Source: Candidatus Saccharimonadota bacterium
GTDB taxonomy: Bacteria; Patescibacteriota; Saccharimonadia; Saccharimonadales; Saccharimonadaceae
Direction: 5' to 3'
Assembly (NCBI GenBank): GCA_009778015.1
Contig: WRKS01000001.1
Span: 1-19,729 of the forward strand
Length of the DNA stretch: 19,729 nt
In this document: piece by piece, positions 1-8,680 of the stretch
Layout: every line of letters begins with the position of its first letter
Numbering within the stretch: position 1 is the first letter of the stretch
The notes under the pieces: generated by a model
Databases searched by the model: none
Told to the model about the DNA's origin: nothing
What the model saw: the letters and a program-made list of their open reading frames with translations, nothing else
Made by a program: the position numbers and the translations under genes

Positions 1-4
1 TATA

Positions 5-787
5 TTATTTTACCTTCCTAACCTTATAATAAACCGACGGACCAAAACGAAACGGGGCGAGAACTTTTTGCAGCGGGCTTTCTATCGCGGCCAAAAATTT
101 GTGGCCAAAAAGCTTTTTGAGGCGCGGGCTTCTAAAGTTGCTGACACTTAAAACCTTTTCCACCTTGAGGTGGTTGTCTTTAAAAAGTTGCTCCACATAC
201 TTGGGATGATAGTTGTAAAAATCGCCTTGGTTAAGTTCTTTTAGCTTGGACGGCTCGCGCGAGAACGGGTTAATGTCGCTTTTGCCAAACCAGTACTTAA
301 ACATCTTAGGCAAGGTCTTTTTGTTGGCCACTTCCATGACCAGCAAACCGTTTTTTGATAGGACGCGGGCAAGTTCTTGGATAATCGCCGGGAGGTCATC
401 AAAGTGGTGAGTGGCGCGGACCATCAGCATGGCGTCGGCCTCGCCGTCCTTAAACGGCGTCTTGTAGAGGTCGCCCTGAACAGTGGTAACTTGGTCGCCG
501 AACTCTTTTTTAGCATCTGCCAGCAAAGTTTTGGAGTAGTCAAAGATAATGGTTTTGCCGTAGCCGCGCGGCAGGTACTCGTTAGCCAGCCGGCCGTAGC
601 CGCCAGCAATATCAATAAAGACCTTGGCCTTTTTGGGCAAGAGCCGTTGGATAGCCTTGCGGTCGCTGATGTCCTCGTATTCGCGCCCCTGCCAGAACTG
701 ACCTTTATAGTCGTAGTTGTTATAATCGGCCAAAACTCTTGGCGACTTGCCTTGAGTTGTCTTGGTGCTCTCTTTTGCCTGATCCAT
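5..787 (-). CDS. Class I SAM-dependent methyltransferase (Methyltransf_11-like)
   Basis: A 260-aa protein with a Rossmann-type methyltransferase core. Motif I is FIDIAGGYGRLA at residues 57-68. An acidic residue at the end of strand 2 (D83 in IFDYS) would contact the SAM ribose. GDLYKTPFKDGEAD (105-118) is the motif II/III region seen in UbiE/Methyltransf_11 proteins, and ATHHF follows where that family often has a conserved His. The C-terminal third (from about residue 155) is basic and may set substrate specificity. The substrate cannot be told from the sequence. The ATG at 787 lies 6 nt after a TAGTAT hexamer preceded by TGC (extended -10), with no Shine-Dalgarno sequence, so the mRNA is probably leaderless. 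It diverges from the 845 gene across a palindrome at 813-830. The methyltransferase fold is confident; the function is not. Confidence 0.85.
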   Translation of the reverse strand: MDQAKESTKTTQGKSPRVLADYNNYDYKGQFWQGREYEDISDRKAIQRLLPKKAKVFIDIAGGYGRLANEYLPRGYGKTIIFDYSKTLLADAKKEFGDQVTTVQGDLYKTPFKDGEADAMLMVRATHHFDDLPAIIQELARVLSKNGLLVMEVANKKTLPKMFKYWFGKSDINPFSREPSKLKELNQGDFYNYHPKYVEQLFKDNHLKVEKVLSVSNFRSPRLKKLFGHKFLAAIESPLQKVLAPFRFGPSVYYKVRKVK

Positions 788-793
788 AATAAT

Positions 794-838
794 ATACTAG
801 CAGATGTTTTAGATAAACGGAAGCGTTTATGATAAAAT
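794..838. promoter_or_regulatory. Divergent promoter region with operator-like palindrome
   Basis: The perfect palindrome ATAAACG-gaag-CGTTTAT (813-830) sits between two divergent extended -10 elements: TGC-TAGTAT on minus (-10 at 799-794) and TGA-TAAAAT on plus (-10 at 833-838). In both directions the start codon begins 6 nt after the hexamer. The palindrome covers the expected -35 zone of the minus promoter and touches the extended -10 of the plus promoter, so a dimeric regulator bound there could control both genes. The operator role is inference. Confidence 0.5.
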
Positions 839-844
839 GGAAAT

Positions 845-1447
845 ATGGCGGAACGAAGGCTAAAGCGCGGGATAAGACGAATGTTGGGTGTCCGGACTTG
901 GATGGTTGCGGTTATTTGGATTGCTGTATTCCCGGTTATGCTGATGGCGCTTAGAGTGGACAATTTGCGGATGGAGCGGCTCCGCAACGAGGTAATGCTG
1001 GCCGATGAGACGGGCGATAATGTAAAAATTGACGCAGCGCTGAACGCCCTAGGCCAGTTTTCTAGCCGGCACATGAATGCTAATACCGGTGTTTTCTACT
1101 TGCAGCACTCTTATGAGCGGGCGGTTGCGGCGGCGGCTGACTACGCCAACGAAACTAACATCTACAAAGAGGCGTCCGAGCACTGTGAAAGGTTATTTAA
1201 TAATCGCTGGTCATTTGCCTTCGTGCAGTGTATGGTTAACCGCATTGCCGACCACCCCGAGGCAAGCGTGGTCAACTTCCCGGACCCGGCGCTGTTTAGA
1301 TATGAGTTTATCTCGCCGACCTTCTCGTTTACGGTCGCCGGCATGATTAGTGCGATTTGGTTTTTGCTTGCGCTTTTCATTGCGCTGCGCTTGTTATATT
1401 ACTTGATTTTGCGGGTCTCTCTGTTAATTATCAAGAAAAAGTCATAA
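845..1447 (+). CDS. Two-TM membrane protein of unknown function
   Basis: A 200-aa protein I do not recognise. A short basic N-terminus (MAERRLKRGIRRML) precedes a hydrophobic segment at about residues 17-36. A soluble region of about 120 residues follows, with two cysteines (C114, C129) flanking the stretch ERLFNNRWSFAFVQ. A second long hydrophobic segment at about 160-196 ends in KKKS. The basic N-terminus and the KKKS tail suggest both ends are cytoplasmic and the middle domain is outside, where the two Cys could pair. This topology is inferred. ATG 845 follows TGA-TAAAAT-GGAAAT directly, with no Shine-Dalgarno sequence, so translation is probably leaderless. It diverges from the methyltransferase gene. 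Confidence 0.75.
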   Translation: MAERRLKRGIRRMLGVRTWMVAVIWIAVFPVMLMALRVDNLRMERLRNEVMLADETGDNVKIDAALNALGQFSSRHMNANTGVFYLQHSYERAVAAAADYANETNIYKEASEHCERLFNNRWSFAFVQCMVNRIADHPEASVVNFPDPALFRYEFISPTFSFTVAGMISAIWFLLALFIALRLLYYLILRVSLLIIKKKS

Positions 1448-1454
1448 ATAACTA

Positions 1455-1488
1455 TTGACACCTCTATCTAACTCCTATATTATAGAGG
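1455..1488 (+). promoter_or_regulatory. Promoter with inverted repeat around the -10
   Basis: TTGACA (1455-1460), a 17-bp spacer, then TATTAT (1478-1483): a near-consensus sigma70-type promoter for the 68-aa gene. CCTCTAT (1461-1467) and ATAGAGG (1482-1488) form a 7-bp inverted repeat that begins right after the -35 and overlaps the -10. This could be an operator, or chance in a short AT-rich stretch. Confidence 0.7.
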
Positions 1489-1511
1489 TATAAGCTAACT
1501 AAAGGAGGAAT

Positions 1512-1718
1512 ATGGCTTATTCGCAAACGAATTCAAAGGGGGTTACTTACTACCTGCATAAGTCAGAGGTGACTTTGCGCGGTGGCAAGCCACAAACTAT
1601 TTACTTCTTCACCAAGGTGCCAAAGAACGCCAAAGGTGAGCCGTGTGACCTACCAGAGGACCGCATGGTAAAAGAAAACCCACGCAACGGTTTCTTGACG
1701 CTTTCTAAGAAGGCCTAG
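1512..1718 (+). CDS. Small 68-aa conserved-looking protein, function unknown
   Basis: A compact, basic 68-aa protein containing TYYLHKSEVTLRGGK, then IYFFTKVPKNAKGEPCDLPE, then a short tail ending SKKA. It has a strong Shine-Dalgarno sequence (AAAGGAGG, about 4 nt before ATG), its own near-consensus promoter and a strong terminator after it, so it looks like a well-expressed monocistronic gene. No signal peptide or membrane segment is visible. There is one Cys. I cannot assign a family with certainty. The alternating hydrophobic/polar pattern suggests a small beta-rich fold. The call as a real gene is firm; the function is open. Confidence 0.8.
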   Translation: MAYSQTNSKGVTYYLHKSEVTLRGGKPQTIYFFTKVPKNAKGEPCDLPEDRMVKENPRNGFLTLSKKA

Positions 1719-1769
1719 GGCAGACCTGACTTTCTTTGAAAAGAAAAGTCGGTAAGGAAACTAGTGAAG

Positions 1770-1802
1770 AAAATCTCCCAAGAGTGAATCTTGGGAGATT
1801 TT
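1770..1802. terminator. Strong bidirectional intrinsic terminator
   Basis: A 14-bp perfect stem: AAAATCTCCCAAGA (1770-1783), loop GTGAA, TCTTGGGAGATTTT (1789-1802). The A and T runs at each side give a U-tract in both directions. It serves the 68-aa gene on plus and nusA on minus, which converge here. Confidence 0.93.
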
Positions 1803-1814
1803 CGCAGGGGTTGG

Positions 1815-2951
1815 CTATTCGGCGATATCGTCAATGGCTGATAAGAGCGAATCCTCTGCACCGCGGCTGGTCTTGCGGACCGCTTTGGGCTTTTGGTCTA
1901 GCTCAATGTCTAGGTCGTAACCGGTAAGGCGCGACGCCAAGCGGACGTTCTGACCCTGTTTGCCGATGGCGATGGATTGTTGGTCCTCGGCCACAAACAC
2001 TCGGGCACGCTTGTTGTCGTTGTCTAATTCAACGCGCATAATCTCGGCTGGCGACAAGGCTTCGCGGATGAATTCGGGCATGTTGTCGCTCCAGATGACG
2101 ACGTCAATCTTTTCGCGGTCGCCAATTTCGCTTTGGACGGCTTGGACACGGACGCCGCGGCCGCCAACCAGGGTGCCGACCGGGTCAATGCCGGAGGCGC
2201 CGGCGCTAACGGCAATTTTGGTGCGGCGGCCTGCCTCGCGGGCGATGGCTTTGATTTCTACCAAACCGTTTTCAAGCTCTGGCACTTCTTGGCGGAAGAG
2301 ATATTCAACGAACTCGGATGCGGCACGGCTGACAATCATGTCAGCGCCTTTGTCGCCACGCTCAATACCTTTGAGATAGACTTTGATGCGTTGGCCAACG
2401 CGGTAGTGCTCGCCGGGGATTTGCTCGCGCTCTGGCATGATGGCGGTGGCGCGACCAAGGTCCACGCGGACGGCGCGATCAACGCGCGCTACGGTCGCTT
2501 GGACGACTGAACCGATACGATCCTCAAAGAGAACGAACATCTTTTCGCGCTCTAGCTCGCGGAGTTTGCTGACCAAAACTTGCTTGGCGGTTTGGCTGGC
2601 GACGCGGCCGAGTTCGCCGACGTTGTGGGCCTCCTCAATGATGTCGCCGAGCTCGGCGTTCTTTTTGATTTTTTTGGCGTCCTCTAGGGTAATTTCGGTG
2701 TATTCGTCGTAGGGGTGGCCGTCGGTCTCCTCGTCGCCGGATACTACTGTTCGCATAATGAAGGCGGTCGCTTCGCCGCTATTGAGGTCTAGTTCGGCGC
2801 GGACGTTCATCTCGCGCTCGCCGTAATCGCGGCGCCAAGCGGCGGCGATGGCCTGCTCAATAACCGCGAGGACCTCTGCCTCCTCTAGGTTCTTTTCTTC
2901 GGCGATGATGCGCGCCATAGCGCCCATTTGTTTTAGGTCTAATACTTCCAT
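1815..2951 (-). CDS. nusA: Transcription termination/antitermination factor NusA
   Basis: A 378-aa protein with the NusA domain order: an N-terminal RNA-polymerase-binding domain (about 1-125), an S1 domain (about 145-200), then two KH domains with GGRGVR (263-268) and GKQGQN (330-335, in QSIAIGKQGQNVRLASRLTGYDLDI). It ends soon after KH2, so it lacks the C-terminal acidic repeats found in E. coli NusA; short forms are normal in many bacteria. The start at 2951 is chosen because AAAGGAG lies just upstream and MEVLDLKQ begins the family homology. An open frame continues upstream to 3263, but it only reads through the 5' UTR and the cassette. It is transcribed alone from a consensus promoter at 3035-3007 and ends at the bidirectional terminator. 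Confidence 0.97.
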   Translation of the reverse strand: MEVLDLKQMGAMARIIAEEKNLEEAEVLAVIEQAIAAAWRRDYGEREMNVRAELDLNSGEATAFIMRTVVSGDEETDGHPYDEYTEITLEDAKKIKKNAELGDIIEEAHNVGELGRVASQTAKQVLVSKLRELEREKMFVLFEDRIGSVVQATVARVDRAVRVDLGRATAIMPEREQIPGEHYRVGQRIKVYLKGIERGDKGADMIVSRAASEFVEYLFRQEVPELENGLVEIKAIAREAGRRTKIAVSAGASGIDPVGTLVGGRGVRVQAVQSEIGDREKIDVVIWSDNMPEFIREALSPAEIMRVELDNDNKRARVFVAEDQQSIAIGKQGQNVRLASRLTGYDLDIELDQKPKAVRKTSRGAEDSLLSAIDDIAE

Positions 2952-2972
2952 GTCTCTCCTTTCAAAAGTTTT

Positions 2973-2990
2973 TCCTGCCAAATGGCAGGA
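2973..2990 (-). promoter_or_regulatory. Hairpin/palindrome in the nusA 5' UTR
   Basis: TCCTGCCA-aa-TGGCAGGA is an 8-bp-arm palindrome between the predicted transcription start (about 3000) and the nusA Shine-Dalgarno sequence. As RNA it folds into a small hairpin. It could be a protein site or an RNA element, for example for NusA autoregulation; the role is inferred only. Confidence 0.45.
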
Positions 2991-3006
2991 TAGTAAGTAT
3001 GTGTCT

Positions 3007-3035
3007 ATTATATAGGACAAGGCGGTGCATGTCAA
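3007..3035 (-). promoter_or_regulatory. nusA promoter (consensus -35/-10)
   Basis: On the minus strand: TTGACA (3035-3030), exactly 17 bp, TATAAT (3012-3007). Both hexamers are perfect sigma70 consensus. The -35 directly abuts and slightly overlaps the left end of the repeat cassette at 3034. Confidence 0.9.
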
Positions 3036-3343
3036 CACCCAACTCGGCGTGAACACACAATCCGCGATAGTTAATGGCGGTCTAGCCAATAAACCAAGCT
3101 TCTTTGGTTCCTCTATAGCAGAAATCGTATCAAGTGCCAATACTCTTAACGGCAGCTGGAACGGCGATCGGTCGCCCAGTAACATATCTACCAACCCTTG
3201 GCTTGGCCGTAGTGGCCACTCCAATCTCGGGTTTGAAATCGGCATCTTTTCATTCAACGGCATGTCTGCTGGTGGCGGGCCGCACTATTATACCTCCCAC
3301 CGCACCATACTATTAGGCTACTAAATGTATGTGGGGGGTGAGG
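3034..3343 (+). repeat. Repeat cassette C1 (silent C-terminal coding module)
   Basis: A 310-bp element. Its left end AACACCCAACTCGGCGTGA (3034-3052) is identical to that of C3, and 17 of these 19 bp are also in C2. Its right end (3294-3343, 50 bp, starting CTCCCACCGC and ending GGTGAGG) is identical in all three copies. The frame from 3034 to the TAA at 3322-3324 encodes NTQLGVN, then GGLANKPSFFG, SWNGD, STNPW, GIFSF and SHRTILLGY. An ATG occurs 9 bp before the left end but has no Shine-Dalgarno sequence, so the module looks silent. The right end stops exactly at the gyrA stop codon and the left end touches the nusA -35. The protein pattern resembles the end of C-type-lectin/FGE-like domains (G(V/I)FAF...R..L); that is a weak, by-eye match. 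Confidence 0.8.
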
Positions 3344-5896
3344 TTAGGCTTTAGGCTCTTCATCCTTGGACATAAGGGCGACGCTGGCAACAAAGTCGCC
3401 GTCGTTTAGCTTCATGACGCGGACACCTTGGGTAGCGCGGCCGAGTTTTGGAATATCTTTGACCGCCACACGGATTGCCTGGCCCTTAGTAGAGATGAGC
3501 AGGATTTCTTCCACATCTGGCGCGATTACTTGCACATCCATCAACGGGCCGGTTTTGGCGGTGACAACCGCTGCCTTAATACCGACGCCGCCGCGCTTGT
3601 GCGTATCAAAACTACTGGAATCGGTCAGCTTGCCGTAGCCGTTGCGAGAGACGACAAGTAGCTTCTCTTCGTTGCCGCCGATGATATCCATGCCGACGAT
3701 TTCGTCTTGGGCGCGGAGCCTGATACCGCGGACACCCATAGCCATGCGGCCCATCGGGCGGACGTCTTTTTCGCTGAAGCGGACGGCTTGGCCGGCCGAG
3801 GTGCTCATGATGATGTCGTTGTTGCCAGTCGTCCCCTGGACCCACTTAAGCTCATCGCCCTTGTCTAGCTTGATGGTGGCGAGGCCATTAGATCGGATGT
3901 TTTCGTATTCCTTCATGGCAGTCTTTTTAATAGTGCCTTTTTTGGTGGCCATAAAGAGGTAGCCGCTGCAACCGTTGGCGTCGCCGTTAGCCGTGCCGCA
4001 CTGTTTGATGATGGCGGTAACCTTTTCGTCAGGGCGGAGGTTGAGCAGGTTGACCACAGCCGTCCCCTTGGCTTGCAAGCCGGCAGACGGGACCTCAAAG
4101 GCCTTGAGCCGAAAGACGCGGCCAGAGTTGGTAAAGAAGAGCAAGAACTCGTGGCTGTTAATCGGGATGACGCTGTCAATGACGTCTTCGTCCTTAGTGG
4201 TGATGCCCCGCTTACCCTTGCCGCCGCGATTTTGTTTTTGGTAGTCGGTGGCAAGCGTGCGCTTGATATAGCCCTCAACGGTCATCAGGACAACACTCTC
4301 CTCCTCTGGGACAAGGTCTTCTTCGCTGAATTTGCCGAGTTCGTGGTTAAAGATACGGCTGCGGCGCTTGTCGCCGTATTTGTCGCGCATGGCGAGGAGT
4401 GCGTCCTTGACGACAGCGAGAATCTTTTGCTCGTCGGCGAGTAGCTCTTCTAGATGTGCAATAAGTTTGCGGAGTTCGGCCAGCTCGTCCTCAATCGCTT
4501 GGCGCTCCAGGCCGGTAAGGCGGCGAAGCTGCATAGCGAGGATAGCGAGCGACTGCACCTCTGACAAGCTAAACTTGCTCATGAGAGCGGTCTTGGCGTC
4601 CTCGGTGGTCTTGCTGGCGCGGATGGTCGCGATAACTTCGTCAATGTGGTCAAGCGCGATCTTAAGGCCTTCTAAGATATGCGACCTCTCTCGGGCCTTC
4701 TTAAGGTCAAACTCGCAGCGGCGGCGGATAACAATCTGGCGGTGTTTAACAAACTCGCTCAAGATGTCGCGGAGGCCGAGGATACGAGGTTGGATACCGT
4801 CAATCAGGGCGAGCATATTGTAATGGAAGCTAGTTTGGAGCTCGGTCATGCTGTAGAGTTGGTTTAGAACTTTCTTCGGGAAGGCGTCCTTTTTGAGTTC
4901 CACCACAAAACGGACCTTGCCGCGGGCCGATTCGTCGCGAACGGCAGAGATACTGGGGAGTTTTTTGTTCTTGGCGAGGTCGGCGATTTTCTCTTGGAGC
5001 TTTTCTTTGCTGACGCCATATGGCATCTCGTTAAAGACAATTAGGAACTTGCCTTTTTTGTCCTCTATAATCTCGGCCGGAGCTTGCATGACGACCGAGC
5101 CCTTGCCAGTTTCGTAGGCTTGGCGCATCGGCGCGCCGCCGTAAACATTGGCGCCAGTCGGGAAATCGGGACCCTTAACGTGCTTCATGAGGTCCTTGAC
5201 GGTTGCCTCGGGGTTGTCAATCAGCTCAACCGTGGCATCAATTACCTCTGTCAAGTTGTGCGGCGGGATATTGGTCGCCATACCGACGGCGATACCCATT
5301 TGACCGTTCAAGAGCAGATTGGGCACGGCGGCCGGCAGGACCGACGGTTCCATCTCGTTGCCCTCGTAGTTGGGGCGGAAATCAACGGTTTCTTTGTCAA
5401 TGTCAGAGAGGAGTTCGGCGCCGATTTTGTCCATGCGGGCCTCGGTGTAACGGTAGGCGGCGGCTTCGTCGCCGTCCATGGAGCCAAAGTTGCCCTGGCC
5501 TTCTACCAGAGTATAGCGCATGGACCACGGTTGCGCGAGGCGGACCATGGCGTCGTAAATAGAACTGTCGCCGTGTGGGTGATACTTGGCCATCACTTCG
5601 CCGACGATGTTGGCCGATTTGACGGTTTTGGATGGGGCTTTCCAGCCACGCTTTTCCATCGCAAAGAGGATACGGCGGTGGACCGGCTTGAGGCCATCGC
5701 GGACATCCGGGAGGGCGCGGTCAATAATCACGCTCATGGAGTAACGGAGGAAAGAATCCTCCATCACGTCCTCTACTTTGCGCAGTTCAATGCCGTCCGC
5801 GACGGTATCAAACGCTTGGCCTCTCTCCATAACTTCGGTGGTCTCGTCTATAATTTCCAGTTCCGGGGTTTCGCTTGTCTTATTCTCGTCTTCCAT
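3344..5896 (-). CDS. gyrA: DNA gyrase subunit A
   Basis: GyrA, about 850 aa. Counting from the upstream Met at 5899, the catalytic tyrosine is Y151 in AAAYRYTEAR, and the quinolone-region residues are S112 and D116 in HPHGDSSIYD (E. coli S83 and D87), so the wild-type, quinolone-susceptible residues are present. The GyrA box QNRGGKG (556-562) followed by a beta-pinwheel C-terminal domain marks it as gyrase rather than topoisomerase IV. An acidic N-terminal extension of about 30 residues precedes the usual start. Two ATGs are adjacent (5899, 5896); the second is preferred because AGGAGG lies 5 nt before it rather than 2. The Shine-Dalgarno sequence overlaps the gyrB stop, so the two are translationally coupled. 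With GyrB it forms the A2B2 enzyme that introduces negative supercoils. Confidence 0.98.
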   Translation of the reverse strand: MEDENKTSETPELEIIDETTEVMERGQAFDTVADGIELRKVEDVMEDSFLRYSMSVIIDRALPDVRDGLKPVHRRILFAMEKRGWKAPSKTVKSANIVGEVMAKYHPHGDSSIYDAMVRLAQPWSMRYTLVEGQGNFGSMDGDEAAAYRYTEARMDKIGAELLSDIDKETVDFRPNYEGNEMEPSVLPAAVPNLLLNGQMGIAVGMATNIPPHNLTEVIDATVELIDNPEATVKDLMKHVKGPDFPTGANVYGGAPMRQAYETGKGSVVMQAPAEIIEDKKGKFLIVFNEMPYGVSKEKLQEKIADLAKNKKLPSISAVRDESARGKVRFVVELKKDAFPKKVLNQLYSMTELQTSFHYNMLALIDGIQPRILGLRDILSEFVKHRQIVIRRRCEFDLKKARERSHILEGLKIALDHIDEVIATIRASKTTEDAKTALMSKFSLSEVQSLAILAMQLRRLTGLERQAIEDELAELRKLIAHLEELLADEQKILAVVKDALLAMRDKYGDKRRSRIFNHELGKFSEEDLVPEEESVVLMTVEGYIKRTLATDYQKQNRGGKGKRGITTKDEDVIDSVIPINSHEFLLFFTNSGRVFRLKAFEVPSAGLQAKGTAVVNLLNLRPDEKVTAIIKQCGTANGDANGCSGYLFMATKKGTIKKTAMKEYENIRSNGLATIKLDKGDELKWVQGTTGNNDIIMSTSAGQAVRFSEKDVRPMGRMAMGVRGIRLRAQDEIVGMDIIGGNEEKLLVVSRNGYGKLTDSSSFDTHKRGGVGIKAAVVTAKTGPLMDVQVIAPDVEEILLISTKGQAIRVAVKDIPKLGRATQGVRVMKLNDGDFVASVALMSKDEEPKA

Positions 5897-5905
5897 CATA
5901 TCCTC

Positions 5906-7888
<1,983 letters not shown>

Positions 7889-7927
7889 TTACCTACCTTC
7901 CAACTTTTCTGCCCTATTACTCTCTCT

Positions 7928-7956
7928 ATAATACACGACCTTACCCTAAAAATCAA
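7928..7956 (-). promoter_or_regulatory. gyrBA promoter
   Basis: Minus strand: TTGATT (7956-7951), 17 bp, TATTAT (7933-7928), about 40 nt before the gyrB ATG. The -35 lies inside the first unit of the short repeats at 7951-8011. Confidence 0.75.
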
Positions 7957-8011
7957 GCGTCGGCGGGGAAAATCAAGCGCTGGCGGGTGATTTTTAAGAG
8001 TCGGCGGGTAA
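7951..8011. repeat. Three imperfect short tandem units
   Basis: AATCAAGCGTCGGCGGGGAA (7951-7970), AATCAAGCGCTGGCGGGTGA (7971-7990) and a looser third unit, AAGAGTCGGCGGGTAA (7996-8011). The third lies in the last codons and stop of the 152-aa gene, so the array looks like a small duplication of that gene's 3' end which now supplies the gyrB -35. Confidence 0.6.
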
Positions 8012-8452
8012 TTTGTAGCGCTTGCGTCGGCGTTCTTCGCGTTCGGCAAGGAGTTTCGCGCGTAGTGCCAGCTCCTCTTCCAGCCCCGCTATCCAGAGCC
8101 TTGCCTCGGTTTCGGCCAGATACCACCAGAGCCGCCGCTCCAGCTGATCCAGAATCTCCTTGCGGGTGTCTAGCTTGAGCACCTCGTCAGAGAGCCGGTT
8201 GGCGTAACGGCGGTTGACGAAGGAGCGAACCAGCACCTCGCCAGTGGCAAGGTCAATATGAGCGCCAAAGATACGGGCGTATTTGCGGTAGCGCCGGATT
8301 AAGCAGTTTTTAAGTGTGGTAAAACTGCCGCAACCGATGACGCAGCTTTCGTTAGCGAGGCAAAGCACCGCCAGAATTATCCGATCATTTTGCTCGGCGA
8401 TTTGTCGCACATCGTCGGGGTAGAACCCTCTGCGCTTAACTGCGCATCTCAC
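7994..8452 (-). CDS. 152-aa basic protein of unknown function
   Basis: I do not recognise this protein. It is basic and Arg-rich. The N-terminal half has CLANESCVIGCGSFTTLKNCLIRRYRKYA, with cysteines that might bind metal, followed by LATGEVLVRSFVNRRYANRLSDEVL. The C-terminal third (about 95-148) is a long charged helix (ERRLWWYLAETEARLWIAGLEEELALRAKLLAEREERRRKRY), probably a coiled coil. The first usable start is GTG at 8452; a weak AAAGGG lies 9 nt upstream. A better AAAGGAGG is further upstream (about 8491-8484) but no in-frame start follows it before a TAA. An extended -10 (TGC-TATAAG, near 8515-8507) could provide a close promoter. It sits between gyrB and the ncRNA at 8556. Confidence 0.7.
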   Translation of the reverse strand: MRCAVKRRGFYPDDVRQIAEQNDRIILAVLCLANESCVIGCGSFTTLKNCLIRRYRKYARIFGAHIDLATGEVLVRSFVNRRYANRLSDEVLKLDTRKEILDQLERRLWWYLAETEARLWIAGLEEELALRAKLLAEREERRRKRYKLPADS

Positions 8453-8555
8453 ATTAGATTTCCCTTTCTTTTACTCTTTGTTTACCTCCTTTCCGCGCCC
8501 ACCTAACTCTTATAGCAAGTTTGATTTTAGTTTGCCACCCATTCTGCTCAAGCTT

Positions 8556-8642
8556 AAAAAAATCGCGACCCCTGTCGGAATCGGCTGTTTTATGGCAAAA
8601 TAGGCACAAATACGCGATTTTATCACATTTTTGTGCCTATCC
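8556..8642 (-). ncRNA. Candidate short structured ncRNA (about 87 nt)
   Basis: A 17-bp-spaced promoter ends just upstream. The transcript would start in the G-run near 8642 and enter an 11-bp perfect stem, ATAGGCACAAA/TTTGTGCCTAT (8640-8630 with 8610-8600), closing a 19-nt loop. It ends at an intrinsic terminator: ATTCCGAC-AGGG-GTCGCGAT (8581-8562, one mismatch) followed by U7. The loop contains AAAATCGCG, complementary to CGCGATTTT in the terminator, so a pseudoknot or alternative fold is possible. There is no ORF inside. It could be a free-standing sRNA or a leader attenuator of the 152-aa gene. I cannot match it to 6S, SRP or any other known RNA. Confidence 0.6.
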
Positions 8643-8648
8643 CCCCTT

Positions 8649-8677
8649 ATTATATCATACTTGCCCCTAAAAAGCAA
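8649..8677 (-). promoter_or_regulatory. Promoter of the 8.6-kb ncRNA, near twin of the tmRNA promoter
   Basis: Minus strand TTGCTT (8677-8672), 17-bp spacer TTTAGGGGCAAGTATGA, TATAAT (8654-8649), with TGA extending the -10. The spacer differs from the tmRNA promoter spacer at only two positions (TATAGGGGCCAGTATGA). Confidence 0.8.
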
Positions 8678-8680
8678 GCA

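Noticed and set aside
2952..3263. An open frame extending NusA by about 104 residues upstream.
   Set aside because: It reads through the 5' UTR, the nusA promoter and the antisense of cassette C1; the Shine-Dalgarno sequence and homology place the start at 2951.
3034..3343. Diversity-generating retroelement template/variable repeat pair.
   Set aside because: Differences between copies are not limited to adenines, lengths differ, and no reverse transcriptase is present in the window.
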